From: CAUPWF01 sp963515125
Lineage (GTDB): Bacteria > Bacillota > Clostridia > Lachnospirales > Lachnospiraceae
Direction of reading: 5' to 3'
Assembly (NCBI GenBank): GCA_052116865.1
Contig: JBQKKG010000006.1
Coordinates: forward strand, 182,674-246,673
Length of the DNA: 64,000 nt
Part shown: positions 8,927 through 16,523 of the stretch, one piece after another
Position numbering within the stretch: position 1 is the first letter of the stretch
How the letters are laid out: the number at the start of each line of letters is the position of its first letter
The notes under the pieces: generated by a model
Databases searched by the model: none
Told to the model about the DNA's origin: nothing
The model's input: the letters and a program-made list of their open reading frames with translations, nothing else
Translations under genes and position numbers: made by a program

Positions 8927-9397
8927 ATGACGTGTATACTGAGTGGGATAGTCTTTTTTATATGCTTTATTGACTTGGGATGTAAGGCGTATATTGAAAA
9001 GCATATGGACATAAAAGAGACGAAAACAATTTGGAATCAAAAGGTTGTAATTCAAAAAGTATATAACAGGGGTATGATGCTAAATGTGTTAGAACGTTAT
9101 CCATTACTTGTCAAATTCTCTTCCATTTTTGCTTGTAGTGGCTTGATTATTTATTATATAAGATTATTAGTACATGATAAAAATTGGATGAAAAGGATAG
9201 GGGTTACGTTTATGCTTGGTGGAGCACTAAGTAATTTGTATGATCGTATAATACGACAATACGTAGTGGATTACTTTAGCTTTCAAACGAAATGGAAACG
9301 GTGGAATGATATTGTGTTTAATATTGGAGACATGTTTATCTTTCTGGGTAGCATTTTTGTTATGTTAGGTTATGTGTTTGCAAAGAGGAAGAGATGA
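8927..9397 (+). CDS. lspA: Signal peptidase II-like protein (LspA)
   Basis: A 156-residue inner-membrane aspartyl protease of the LspA family, which removes signal peptides from lipidated prolipoproteins. Four hydrophobic helices are seen. Conserved blocks include GGALSNLYDR (98-107), VVDYFSF with catalytic D115, and FNIGD with catalytic D135. The usual NxGxAF motif is altered to NRGMML (47-52), and the GN of GGxxGN is SN, so it is a divergent member. The ATG directly follows the TAG of the upstream gene, indicating translational coupling. A strong bidirectional terminator follows. Confidence 0.82.
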   Translation: MTCILSGIVFFICFIDLGCKAYIEKHMDIKETKTIWNQKVVIQKVYNRGMMLNVLERYPLLVKFSSIFACSGLIIYYIRLLVHDKNWMKRIGVTFMLGGALSNLYDRIIRQYVVDYFSFQTKWKRWNDIVFNIGDMFIFLGSIFVMLGYVFAKRKR

Positions 9398-9419
9398 TTT
9401 ATGTATATAGTATTAAAAA

Positions 9420-9467
9420 AGAAATCCCATACAAGCTCTTAAGAGTTTGTATGGGATTTCTTTTTTT
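9420..9467 (+). terminator. Bidirectional terminator, lspA / cspA
   Basis: AGAAATCCCATACAA pairs with TTGTATGGGATTTCT, extended by CTC/GAG. A T-run follows on the right and an A-run precedes on the left. It lies between convergent lspA and cspA and can serve both. Confidence 0.92.
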
Positions 9468-9477
9468 AGCATATGAA

Positions 9478-9681
9478 TTATGCTATGTTAACGTTAACTG
9501 CTTGAAGTCCTCTAGCTCCGTCAGTAGTGTCAAAAGTTACTGCTTGACCTTCTTCAAGAGATTTGAAACCTTCTGAAACGATTCCTGAGAAATGTACGAA
9601 TACATCATCTCCACCATTATCGTTAGTAATGAAACCATAACCTTTTTGTGCGTTAAACCATTTTACTGTACCTTTATTCAT
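9478..9681 (-). CDS. cspA: Cold-shock protein
   Basis: A 67-residue single cold-shock domain that binds single-stranded RNA and melts structure. RNP1 (KGYGFIT) and RNP2 (DVFVHFS) are intact. The ATG at 9681 is chosen because AAGGAGG lies 9-10 nt upstream; the longer frame from 9711 would read through this ribosome site. A good promoter (9814-9842) gives a 5' leader of about 125 nt containing a long hairpin (9734-9783), in keeping with the long structured leaders of csp genes. Confidence 0.96.
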   Translation of the reverse strand: MNKGTVKWFNAQKGYGFITNDNGGDDVFVHFSGIVSEGFKSLEEGQAVTFDTTDGARGLQAVNVNIA

Positions 9682-9733
9682 TGAAAGATACCTCCTTAAA
9701 ATTAAATTCATATTCTAAGTTGATACTAAAAAA

Positions 9734-9783
9734 CACATATTTTTGTAAATAATCAAATGGTTGATTGCTTACAAAAATATGTG
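9734..9783 (-). promoter_or_regulatory. Long hairpin in the cspA leader
   Basis: Fifteen-nt arms (9734-9748 and 9769-9783; CACATATTTTTGTAA and its complement) are perfectly complementary and enclose a second stem, AATCAA/TTGATT (9751-9756, 9761-9766), with a 2x2 mismatch between. In the cspA direction the hairpin is followed by six T (9733 down to 9728), so it looks like an AT-rich terminator or thermosensor about 50 nt before the start codon. Role inferred. Confidence 0.8.
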
Positions 9784-9813
9784 AATCAAATACAACATTT
9801 AAAATACTTGTTA

Positions 9814-9842
9814 ATCCTATCATGAATAGAATAAAATGTCAA
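9814..9842 (-). promoter_or_regulatory. cspA promoter
   Basis: On the minus strand, TTGACA (9842-9837), a 17-nt spacer and TAGGAT (9819-9814). The predicted start is near 9807. The rest of the 334-nt gap to 10015 shows no gene. Confidence 0.75.
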
Positions 9843-10000
9843 GGAATTTTCGCCTTTTTCAGCAAGATATTAGTAAATAGTTTTTAAATATAAAAATAAA
9901 AGATATCAGTTATATTTTTTTGAAATTTAAGCATTTAGACAGCTATCCAAGAAAGACCTAAAAGCACAAGGTATCGTGTCAAAAGGTGTCATAAAAGGGG

Positions 10001-10034
10001 AATCCAAGAGGCTACTTATAGAGCCTCTTGGATT
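10001..10034 (-). terminator. Terminator of the 2-hydroxyacid dehydrogenase gene
   Basis: AATCCAAGAGGCT (10001-10013) pairs with its complement at 10022-10034 around an 8-nt loop that contains the stop codon. In the leftward direction CCCCTTTTAT follows. Confidence 0.7.
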
Positions 10035-10945
10035 TGTGTAGCGATAATGTCCATCAACCGAGTTCTGGCCTCTATACTTGCCCAGGCAATATGAGGGGTA
10101 ATGAAAAGTTTACGACTATCTTTAATTTGAAGTAGCGGGTTCTCAGGGCTCATAGGTTCTTGGGTCAATACATCCAAACCAGCAGCAGCAATTACGCCCT
10201 GATTAAGTGCATCGGCAAGATCTGATTCTACAACGATAGGTCCACGACCAAGGTTCAGAAGGATGGCAGACGGTTTCATTTTGGATAGTGCAAAAGTATC
10301 TATGAGACCAAGTGTATTTTCGTCTAGTGGAGCATGTATGGATATGATATCTGCGTTTGCTAACAATGTGTCAAAATCCACACGTTCATATCCGTTCTGT
10401 GTATTATGGCCGGAAGTTGAATAATAAATGATATTGGCACCAAATAGTTTTGCAATATCGGCAACACGTCTTCCAATATTGCCAAATCCAATAATCCCCC
10501 AAGTTTTTCCAGAAATTTCATGGAAGGCTTCTTCAAAATGAGTAAATATGGTGTCATTAACATATCGATGTTCTTTCACATAGTCATCGTAGTACCGCAA
10601 TTTTTCACATAAATAGAATAGCATCGCAAAAGTATGCTGTGCTACAGATTCTGTAGAATATCCAGCCACATTGCGCCACATAATTCCGCGATGTTCTAGA
10701 TAGGTTTTATCAAGGTTGTTGGTTCCCGTTGCAGTAATACAAACCAGTTTTAATTGAGTAGCACTTCCAATCGTTTGTTCATTAATTTCGACTTTATTTG
10801 TAACAATGACATCTGCATTTATTACACGACTTGGCACTTCCTTTGCAGTAGAAAAAGGATATTTAGTAACAGTGCCTAAGGCATTGAATTTTGACAAATC
10901 AATGTCATCGCCAATTGTTTTTGTATCTAAAAATACAATATTCAT
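10016..10945 (-). CDS. D-2-hydroxyacid dehydrogenase, NAD(P)-dependent
   Basis: A 309-residue oxidoreductase of the D-isomer 2-hydroxyacid dehydrogenase family, interconverting 2-oxoacids and D-2-hydroxyacids. The Rossmann motif GFGNIG follows TWGI at about residue 150. The substrate Arg lies in NLGRGP, the Glu in LDVLTQEP and the general-base His in PHIAWAS. Length is typical. Substrate (glycerate, hydroxypyruvate, lactate or other) cannot be decided. The ATG at 10945 is chosen because GGAGGT sits 6 nt upstream; the longer frame starts inside that ribosome site. Its own promoter lies at 10987-11015, divergent from yitT. Confidence 0.9.
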   Translation of the reverse strand: MNIVFLDTKTIGDDIDLSKFNALGTVTKYPFSTAKEVPSRVINADVIVTNKVEINEQTIGSATQLKLVCITATGTNNLDKTYLEHRGIMWRNVAGYSTESVAQHTFAMLFYLCEKLRYYDDYVKEHRYVNDTIFTHFEEAFHEISGKTWGIIGFGNIGRRVADIAKLFGANIIYYSTSGHNTQNGYERVDFDTLLANADIISIHAPLDENTLGLIDTFALSKMKPSAILLNLGRGPIVVESDLADALNQGVIAAAGLDVLTQEPMSPENPLLQIKDSRKLFITPHIAWASIEARTRLMDIIATQIQEAL

Positions 10946-10986
10946 ATGCACCTCCAAATTATAATAAATAATTACAAGTTGAAAAT

Positions 10987-11015
10987 ATTATATAATCTGG
11001 CTTATAAAAAAGCAA
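10987..11015 (-). promoter_or_regulatory. Promoter of the 2-hydroxyacid dehydrogenase gene
   Basis: On the minus strand, TTGCTT (11015-11010), a 17-nt spacer and TATAAT (10992-10987). It lies just 10 nt from the -35 of the rightward yitT promoter. Confidence 0.65.
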
Positions 11016-11025
11016 TTAAAAGGTG

Positions 11026-11054
11026 TTGACAAGGAAAAAAAAATTTACTATAAT
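11026..11054 (+). promoter_or_regulatory. Consensus promoter upstream of yitT
   Basis: TTGACA (11026-11031), a 17-nt spacer and TATAAT (11049-11054), both hexamers perfect. The predicted start is near 11061, immediately before a terminator-like hairpin. Confidence 0.85.
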
Positions 11055-11063
11055 ATGGAATAT

Positions 11064-11111
11064 AAGAGCATTTGCGAATTACAATGGATAATTAGCAATA
11101 GCTCTTTTTTT
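11064..11111 (+). terminator. Terminator-like leader hairpin before yitT
   Basis: AAGAGC (11064-11069) pairs with GCTCTT (11101-11106), with internal TTGC/GCAA and AATTA/TAATT helices separated by mismatches, then a T-run. It starts a few nt after the predicted transcription start, so most transcripts should end near +50. It is either an attenuator for yitT or the 3' end of a very short RNA. Confidence 0.7.
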
Positions 11112-11188
11112 GCGCTTATATTAAGAAAAACGAGAAATTGAGGTTATACACAATCATAATGGTACAGAATAAAAGGAGGAGGTACAAG

Positions 11189-12043
11189 ATGAAAAAAATG
11201 AATTTGAAAAAATTTGGAACAGATATTAGCATTGATATAATAGGTGGATTGCTTATTGCAATTGGAATCTACAATTTTGCAGCGAAAGCAGGATTTCCGA
11301 TGACTGGAATTTCAGGAATTGCATTGATATTTTATCATTTATTTGGTACACCAATAGGTCTGATGTCTGCAGTATTAAATGTACCCATAGCAATTATATG
11401 TTATAAAATATTGGGAAGGGAATTCTTCTTTCGATCAATTAGAACAATTATTATTACATCTATAATTATGGACATGGTTGCACCTCTGTTACCAGTATAT
11501 TCAGGCGATAGGATGCTAGCTGCAATATGTACAGGTGCGTTTGCAGGTCTAGGATATGGTTTGATCTACATGAATAATACATCGACAGGTGGGGCGGACT
11601 TTGTCATTATGTCAGTAAGGGCAAAAAACCCTCATATATCATTAGGTAAGATTGCATTTGCGTTAGATATTGCGGTGGTGTTTTTAGGCGGAGCAATTTA
11701 TAAAGAAGTGGATGGTATCATTTATGGAGTCATAATCAGCTATATACTATCAGCAGTGGTAGATAAGTTAATGTATGGTATAGATTCAGGGAAAATGACA
11801 CTTATCGTAACAGAGCAAGGGCAAGAAGTTGCAAATAAGATTGAAGAATATTCCCAAAGGGGATCGACATTACTAAAAGGAACCGGAAGTTATTCTGGAA
11901 CGGAAAAACAAGTTGTAATGTGTGCTTGCAATAACAAGCAAATGTTTACAATTCGTAAATTAGTAAAAGAAGTCGATCCAAATGCATTTACAGTAATTAT
12001 GGAATCAAACGAAGTAGTAGGTGAAGGATTTAAAGAAGCATAA
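11189..12043 (+). CDS. YitT family membrane protein
   Basis: A 284-residue protein with about five to six membrane helices (YitT/DUF161 region, about residues 10-200) and a C-terminal DUF2179 domain (about 205-280, MTLIVTEQGQEVANKI to FTVIM). The N-terminal repeat ISGIALIFYHLFGTPIG and the later NNTSTGGADFV are typical of the family, whose role is still unclear but often assumed to be transport. The ATG at 11189 is chosen because AGGAGGAGG is 6 nt upstream; the frame open from 11138 reads through it. A consensus promoter and leader hairpin lie upstream, and a REP-like repeat begins 5 nt after the stop. Confidence 0.88.
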   Translation: MKKMNLKKFGTDISIDIIGGLLIAIGIYNFAAKAGFPMTGISGIALIFYHLFGTPIGLMSAVLNVPIAIICYKILGREFFFRSIRTIIITSIIMDMVAPLLPVYSGDRMLAAICTGAFAGLGYGLIYMNNTSTGGADFVIMSVRAKNPHISLGKIAFALDIAVVFLGGAIYKEVDGIIYGVIISYILSAVVDKLMYGIDSGKMTLIVTEQGQEVANKIEEYSQRGSTLLKGTGSYSGTEKQVVMCACNNKQMFTIRKLVKEVDPNAFTVIMESNEVVGEGFKEA

Positions 12044-12048
12044 AGCTC

Positions 12049-12112
12049 AAAAGGGGCATAGCAAATATCAATTGGGGACGTAGCAAAACGAGTTTTGCTA
12101 CGTCCCCAATTG
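12049..12112 (-). repeat. REP-like palindrome, copy 2, with trailer
   Basis: Perfect 21-nt arms (12069-12089 and 12092-12112) with core GGGGACGTAGCAAAA form the hairpin. The trailer, read on the minus strand as TTTGCTATGCCCCTTTT (12065-12049), lies to the left, so this copy is inverted relative to copy 1. It starts 5 nt after the yitT stop and ends 11 nt before the convergent pepT stop. Confidence 0.92.
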
Positions 12113-12123
12113 TAATTTTATGA

Positions 12124-13341
12124 TTATTTGGCATATAGTTTTACTATTTCTACGATTACATCTACAGAATGGTCCATGCCTTCTATTGTACAGTGTTCGT
12201 ATGGTCCGTGATATGCGTAGCCACCAGTCCCCAAATTAGGACAAGGCAAACCGCGGAAGCTTAATTGAGAACCATCTGTTCCACCTCGAATAGGGCGCAC
12301 AAGCGGTGTGACACCTACGGTTTCACATGCTGCAACAGCATTGTCTACTAGGTGCATACAATCTTTTATAATCTCCTTCATATTTACGTACTGATCAGAG
12401 ATTGTTAGCTTAACAGTGCCATCCCCCCACTTTTGATTCATTAATTTCTCAATGAGAATGAGAGTGTTTTTACGAGCAGTGATTAGATTCGGCTCGAAAT
12501 CTCTAATAATATAGTCTAATTTAGCAGAAGCCACGTCTCCTCTCATTGACATTAAGTGATAGAAGCCTTCATAATCTTCGGTGTCACGTGGAGTTTCTCC
12601 ATTTGGTAGCATAGAATTGATTTCCATAGCGACTAAAGAGGCATTAATCATTGTGTTTTTACTAGTTCCAGGATGCACATTAAACCCAGTAATTTCAAAA
12701 TGAGCTTTAGATGCGGTGAAGTTTTCGTATTGAATCTCTCCTTCATCACTTCCATCTAGAGTATAAGCAAAGTCAGCATTAAATTTTTCAACATTAAAAT
12801 GGTGAGACCCAGTTCCGATTTCCTCGTCAGGCGTAAACGCAACACTAATTGGTCCGTGAGGAATTTGGCCATCATTTAATCGTTCAATTAAAGTCATAAT
12901 TTCAGCAATACCTGCTTTATCATCTGCACCAAGGACAGTTGTTCCGTCTGTTGTAATCAAAGTACGTCCTTTTAAACTTGGTAAATGTTTAAACAAATCC
13001 ACACTAAGTATACGGCCACTATTCCCAAGTACAAGATCTTTCCCGTTATAGTTCTCGTGCAAGACAGGAACTATATCGTGATCACAAAAATCAGAAACAG
13101 TATCCATATGTGCAATGAATCCAATCTTGGTCTTATTCTCATATCCAGGTGTTGCGGCGATGTGACCATATACATAGCATTGCTCGTCAACATGGGCATC
13201 TTTAACACCCAAAGATTGCAACTCTTCAACTAAAATTTTTGCAAGATTAAATTGACATTGTGAGGAAGGAACTGTTTCACTAGTTTCATCGCTCGGTGTA
13301 CGTACTACTACATACTTTAGTAATCTTTCATACGCTTTCAT
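12124..13341 (-). CDS. pepT: Peptidase T (tripeptide aminopeptidase)
   Basis: A 405-residue cytoplasmic M20B zinc metallopeptidase that removes N-terminal residues from tripeptides. Metal and catalytic motifs are visible: HMDTVSD (about 78-84), the metal-bridging Asp in TVLGADDKAG, the catalytic Glu pair PDEEIGTG, and the C-terminal His in YHGPYEHC. The dimerisation domain (SKAHFEITGFNVHPG) is present and length is normal. AAAGGAG lies 8 nt upstream of the ATG. The promoter is at 13402-13430 with a small hairpin in the leader. Confidence 0.95.
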   Translation of the reverse strand: MKAYERLLKYVVVRTPSDETSETVPSSQCQFNLAKILVEELQSLGVKDAHVDEQCYVYGHIAATPGYENKTKIGFIAHMDTVSDFCDHDIVPVLHENYNGKDLVLGNSGRILSVDLFKHLPSLKGRTLITTDGTTVLGADDKAGIAEIMTLIERLNDGQIPHGPISVAFTPDEEIGTGSHHFNVEKFNADFAYTLDGSDEGEIQYENFTASKAHFEITGFNVHPGTSKNTMINASLVAMEINSMLPNGETPRDTEDYEGFYHLMSMRGDVASAKLDYIIRDFEPNLITARKNTLILIEKLMNQKWGDGTVKLTISDQYVNMKEIIKDCMHLVDNAVAACETVGVTPLVRPIRGGTDGSQLSFRGLPCPNLGTGGYAYHGPYEHCTIEGMDHSVDVIVEIVKLYAK

Positions 13342-13368
13342 TATAATATCTCCTTTATGTGTTATATT

Positions 13369-13390
13369 ATCATCAAGCTACATTGATGAT
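13369..13390 (-). other. Small hairpin in the pepT leader
   Basis: ATCATCAA (13369-13376) pairs with TTGATGAT (13383-13390) around a 6-nt loop, about 28 nt upstream of the pepT start and just downstream of the predicted transcription start. There is no T-run. Possible operator or mRNA stem; role unknown. Confidence 0.45.
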
Positions 13391-13401
13391 TGAATAAATT
13401 C

Positions 13402-13430
13402 ATTGTATAATAAATATTAGGTAAATACAA
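13402..13430 (-). promoter_or_regulatory. Putative pepT promoter
   Basis: On the minus strand, TTGTAT (13430-13425), a 17-nt spacer and TACAAT (13407-13402). The remaining bases to 13600 are AT-rich, with a TATAAT near 13571 that could serve the downstream metal-binding gene. Confidence 0.5.
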
Positions 13431-13605
13431 CAATACAAGCAGTTAAAAAGTCCTAAAACTATAGGAATATTATAAAAAAATAATAAAGAAAACAAAGGTT
13501 TTTCTACTGCTTACAATTGTATTTTAGCGAATTACAATATGTATGAAAATTCAGATATAGTCCATCATAATATAATGGCCTATATCAATAAAAGGAGGAA
13601 AAATA

Positions 13606-13803
13606 ATGCGAGTATTAAATGTACCAGGAATTCACTGTGAAAAATGTGGGGAAAGAATTGAAAAAGCGTTGCAACATTCTAAAATAAAAAATTTTGAAGT
13701 TGACGTTACAAATAAGACGGTATCAGTATGTGATTGCGATAAATGTGAAACAATTGCACGAAAAATATTAGATGACCTAGGGTTTGAGGTAAAAGGGGCA
13801 TAG
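13606..13803 (+). CDS. HMA-type heavy-metal-binding protein
   Basis: A 65-residue heavy-metal-associated domain, like copper chaperones or the metal-binding domain of a P-type ATPase. The CxxC site (C11, C14 in HCEKC) is present, and an unusual extra cluster C42, C44, C47 (CDCDKC) replaces the usual second half of the fold's loop. No ATPase gene is adjacent, so it stands alone. GGAGG lies 8 nt upstream of the ATG. The last codons and the TAG stop (GTA AAA GGG GCA TAG) lie inside the trailer of REP-like copy 3, so the natural C-terminus has been altered by that element. Confidence 0.8.
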   Translation: MRVLNVPGIHCEKCGERIEKALQHSKIKNFEVDVTNKTVSVCDCDKCETIARKILDDLGFEVKGA

Positions 13804-13853
13804 TAAAAGTCAAATGGGGACGTAGCAAAATGAATTTTGCTACGTCCCCATTT
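13791..13853 (-). repeat. REP-like palindrome, copy 3, with trailer
   Basis: Perfect 19-nt arms (13812-13830 and 13835-13853) with loop TGAA and core GGGGACGTAGCAAAA. The trailer lies to the left and reads on the minus strand ACTTTTACTATGCCCCTTTT (13810-13791). It overlaps the end of the metal-binding gene and provides its stop codon. Confidence 0.92.
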
Positions 13854-13869
13854 CCCCATTAAAAAACAA

Positions 13870-13897
13870 TTGACATATTTGTTTTATGTGTTATACT
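13870..13897 (+). promoter_or_regulatory. Putative clpB promoter
   Basis: TTGACA (13870-13875), a 16-nt spacer and TATACT (13892-13897), 34 nt before the clpB start. No CIRCE or CtsR repeat is seen. Confidence 0.7.
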
Positions 13898-13931
13898 AAT
13901 TATAGAACAAATATTTAAGGAGGTTTATGAT

Positions 13932-16517
13932 ATGAATATAAATAGATTTACACAAAATTCTATACAGGCTGTACAAAATTGTGAGCAGGTAGCTTATGAG
14001 TATGGCAATCAAGAAGTAGAGCAGGAGCATCTTATGTATGCACTTGTTGTTCAGACAGATAGTTTGCTTCTTAAACTTCTCGAGAAAATGGGTGTTTCAA
14101 AGGAATCCTTTATCAATCGAATAGAGGAGGCACTTAGAAAGCGTGTGAAGGTGCAAGGCGGTCAAGTTTATGTTGGGCAGGATTTAAATAAGGCTTTGAT
14201 TCATGCAGAAGATGAGGCTAAGCAGATGGGGGATGAGTATGTTTCTGTAGAACACATTTTTTTAGCCTTACTCAAATATGCAAATAAGGAAATGAAAGCG
14301 GTTTTCAAGGAATATGGAATTACAAGAGATGCATTTTTGCAAGTGTTATCTACTGTAAGGGGAAATCAAAGAGTGACGAGTGACAATCCAGAGGCTACGT
14401 ATGACACGTTAAATAAATACGGATATGATCTTGTGGAACGCGCTAGAGAGCAGAAGTTAGATCCAGTAATAGGTCGTGATGCAGAAATACGAAATGTGAT
14501 TCGCATTTTGTCTAGAAAAACTAAAAATAATCCAGTACTTATTGGGGAGCCAGGAGTTGGTAAAACGGCAGCTGTAGAGGGATTGGCGCACCGTATTGTA
14601 CGTGGAGATGTTCCAGAAGGATTAAAGAACAAGACAGTATTTGCTTTGGATATGGGAGCACTGGTAGCAGGAGCAAAATATCGTGGAGAATTTGAAGAGC
14701 GTTTAAAAGCAGTCTTGGAGGATGTGAAAAATAGCGAAGGAAAGATTATCCTTTTTATTGATGAACTCCATACAATTGTTGGAGCTGGAAAAGCGGATGG
14801 TGCTATGGACGCGGGAAATATGTTAAAACCGATGCTTGCACGTGGAGAGCTTCATTGTATAGGTGCAACAACTCTAGACGAATATCGGCAGTATATTGAG
14901 AAAGACGCTGCTTTAGAGAGGCGATTTCAGCCAGTAATGGTAGAGGAACCTACGGTAGAAGATGCAATTTCAATATTAAGAGGATTAAAGGAACGTTATG
15001 AAGTATTCCATGGCGTTAAGATTACGGATAGTGCATTAGTATCTGCAGCAACTTTATCTAATCGTTATATTTCAGACAGATTTCTGCCAGATAAAGCAAT
15101 AGATTTGGTAGATGAAGCATGTGCGCTAATTAAAACGGAGCTAGATTCTATGCCAACTGAATTAGACGAATTGCAACGAAAAATCATGCAATTAGAAATT
15201 GAAGTGGCGGCACTGAAAAAAGAAGATGATAGATTAAGCCGAGAGAGATTAGAACAATTACAAAGTGAATTAGCAGAGTGGAAAGAGAAATTTGCCGGAC
15301 AAAAAGCGCAGTGGGACAATGAAAAAAAATCTGTTGAACACTTGCAAAAATTGCGAGAGGAAATAGAAGATATCAATCAACAGATTCAACTTGCACAACG
15401 GTCTTATGATTTGGAGAAGGCAGCGGAGTTACAATATGGGAAATTGCCACAATTAGAACAAGAATTAGCCAAAGAAGAGACAAATGTAAAGAAAAAAGAT
15501 TTGACGCTTGTACATGAGAGCGTAACAGAAGAGGAAATTGCAAAGATTATATCTAGATGGACAGGAATACCAGTTGTTAAATTGAATGAAAGTGAGCGTA
15601 GTAAAACACTACATTTAGATGAACAGCTTCATAAACGTGTCATTGGACAAGAAGAAGGCGTGACAAAAGTGACAGAAGCGATTATTCGATCCAAAGCTGG
15701 AATTAAAGATCCAAGTAAACCGATTGGTTCTTTTCTATTCCTTGGGCCAACTGGAGTTGGAAAGACAGAGTTAGCGAAAGCGCTTGCAGAAGATTTATTT
15801 GATGACGAGAACAATATGGTACGAATTGATATGAGTGAATATATGGAGAAATATTCAGTTTCTCGTTTAATAGGAGCACCTCCGGGATATGTAGGATATG
15901 ATGAGGGCGGGCAGTTAACAGAAGCGGTGCGTCGCAAACCATATTCCGTAGTATTGTTTGATGAAATAGAAAAGGCACATCCAGATGTCTTCAATGTATT
16001 ATTACAGGTATTAGATGATGGTCGTATTACAGATTCGCAAGGAAGGACTGTAGACTTTAAGAATACGATTCTAATTATGACATCAAATATTGGTTCAGCA
16101 TATCTGTTAGACGGAATGGATGAAAATGGAAATATTAATCCAAAGGATGAAGAAATGGTAATGCAAGAGCTGAGAGGACATTTCCGACCAGAATTCTTGA
16201 ATCGTTTGGATGAAACAATTATGTTTAAACCATTGACGAAAGAAAATATTTATGACATTATTGACTTATTAGTAGCAAATATAAACCAACGTTTAATCGA
16301 AAAAGAACTCTCGGTAGAATTAAAGAAGGATGCAAAGGAATTCATTGTTGAACGTGCTTATGATCCTAATTATGGTGCAAGACCGCTGAAAAGATATCTT
16401 CAAAAAACAGTGGAAACACTAGTAGCAAAACAAATTCTTTCTGGAGAGGTCAAAACTGGTGATATCATAGCAATTGAAGTAGTTGGCGGGAAACTGGAAG
16501 CAAAGATCAAAGGATAG
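13932..16517 (+). CDS. clpB: ATP-dependent disaggregase ClpB
   Basis: An 861-residue Hsp100 chaperone that threads aggregated proteins through its hexameric pore together with DnaK. In order: N-terminal Clp-N repeats (1-145), first AAA+ module with GEPGVGKT (about 203-210) and pore tyrosine in AKYRGEFE, the coiled-coil middle domain (about 405-520) that distinguishes ClpB from ClpA/C, second AAA+ module with GPTGVGKT (about 603-610) and GYVGYDEGG pore loop, and a C-terminal small domain. Length is normal, and no IGF-type ClpP-binding loop is apparent. AAGGAGG lies 8-9 nt upstream of the ATG. dinB follows after 6 nt and is probably co-transcribed. Confidence 0.97.
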   Translation: MNINRFTQNSIQAVQNCEQVAYEYGNQEVEQEHLMYALVVQTDSLLLKLLEKMGVSKESFINRIEEALRKRVKVQGGQVYVGQDLNKALIHAEDEAKQMGDEYVSVEHIFLALLKYANKEMKAVFKEYGITRDAFLQVLSTVRGNQRVTSDNPEATYDTLNKYGYDLVERAREQKLDPVIGRDAEIRNVIRILSRKTKNNPVLIGEPGVGKTAAVEGLAHRIVRGDVPEGLKNKTVFALDMGALVAGAKYRGEFEERLKAVLEDVKNSEGKIILFIDELHTIVGAGKADGAMDAGNMLKPMLARGELHCIGATTLDEYRQYIEKDAALERRFQPVMVEEPTVEDAISILRGLKERYEVFHGVKITDSALVSAATLSNRYISDRFLPDKAIDLVDEACALIKTELDSMPTELDELQRKIMQLEIEVAALKKEDDRLSRERLEQLQSELAEWKEKFAGQKAQWDNEKKSVEHLQKLREEIEDINQQIQLAQRSYDLEKAAELQYGKLPQLEQELAKEETNVKKKDLTLVHESVTEEEIAKIISRWTGIPVVKLNESERSKTLHLDEQLHKRVIGQEEGVTKVTEAIIRSKAGIKDPSKPIGSFLFLGPTGVGKTELAKALAEDLFDDENNMVRIDMSEYMEKYSVSRLIGAPPGYVGYDEGGQLTEAVRRKPYSVVLFDEIEKAHPDVFNVLLQVLDDGRITDSQGRTVDFKNTILIMTSNIGSAYLLDGMDENGNINPKDEEMVMQELRGHFRPEFLNRLDETIMFKPLTKENIYDIIDLLVANINQRLIEKELSVELKKDAKEFIVERAYDPNYGARPLKRYLQKTVETLVAKQILSGEVKTGDIIAIEVVGGKLEAKIKG

Positions 16518-16523
16518 GATAGT

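Noticed and set aside
9394..9576. 60-residue open frame after lspA
   Set aside because: It runs through the bidirectional terminator and antisense to cspA; no family resemblance.
13854..13931. CIRCE or CtsR site before clpB
   Set aside because: Neither the CIRCE inverted repeat nor CtsR heptads are visible; only a plain promoter.
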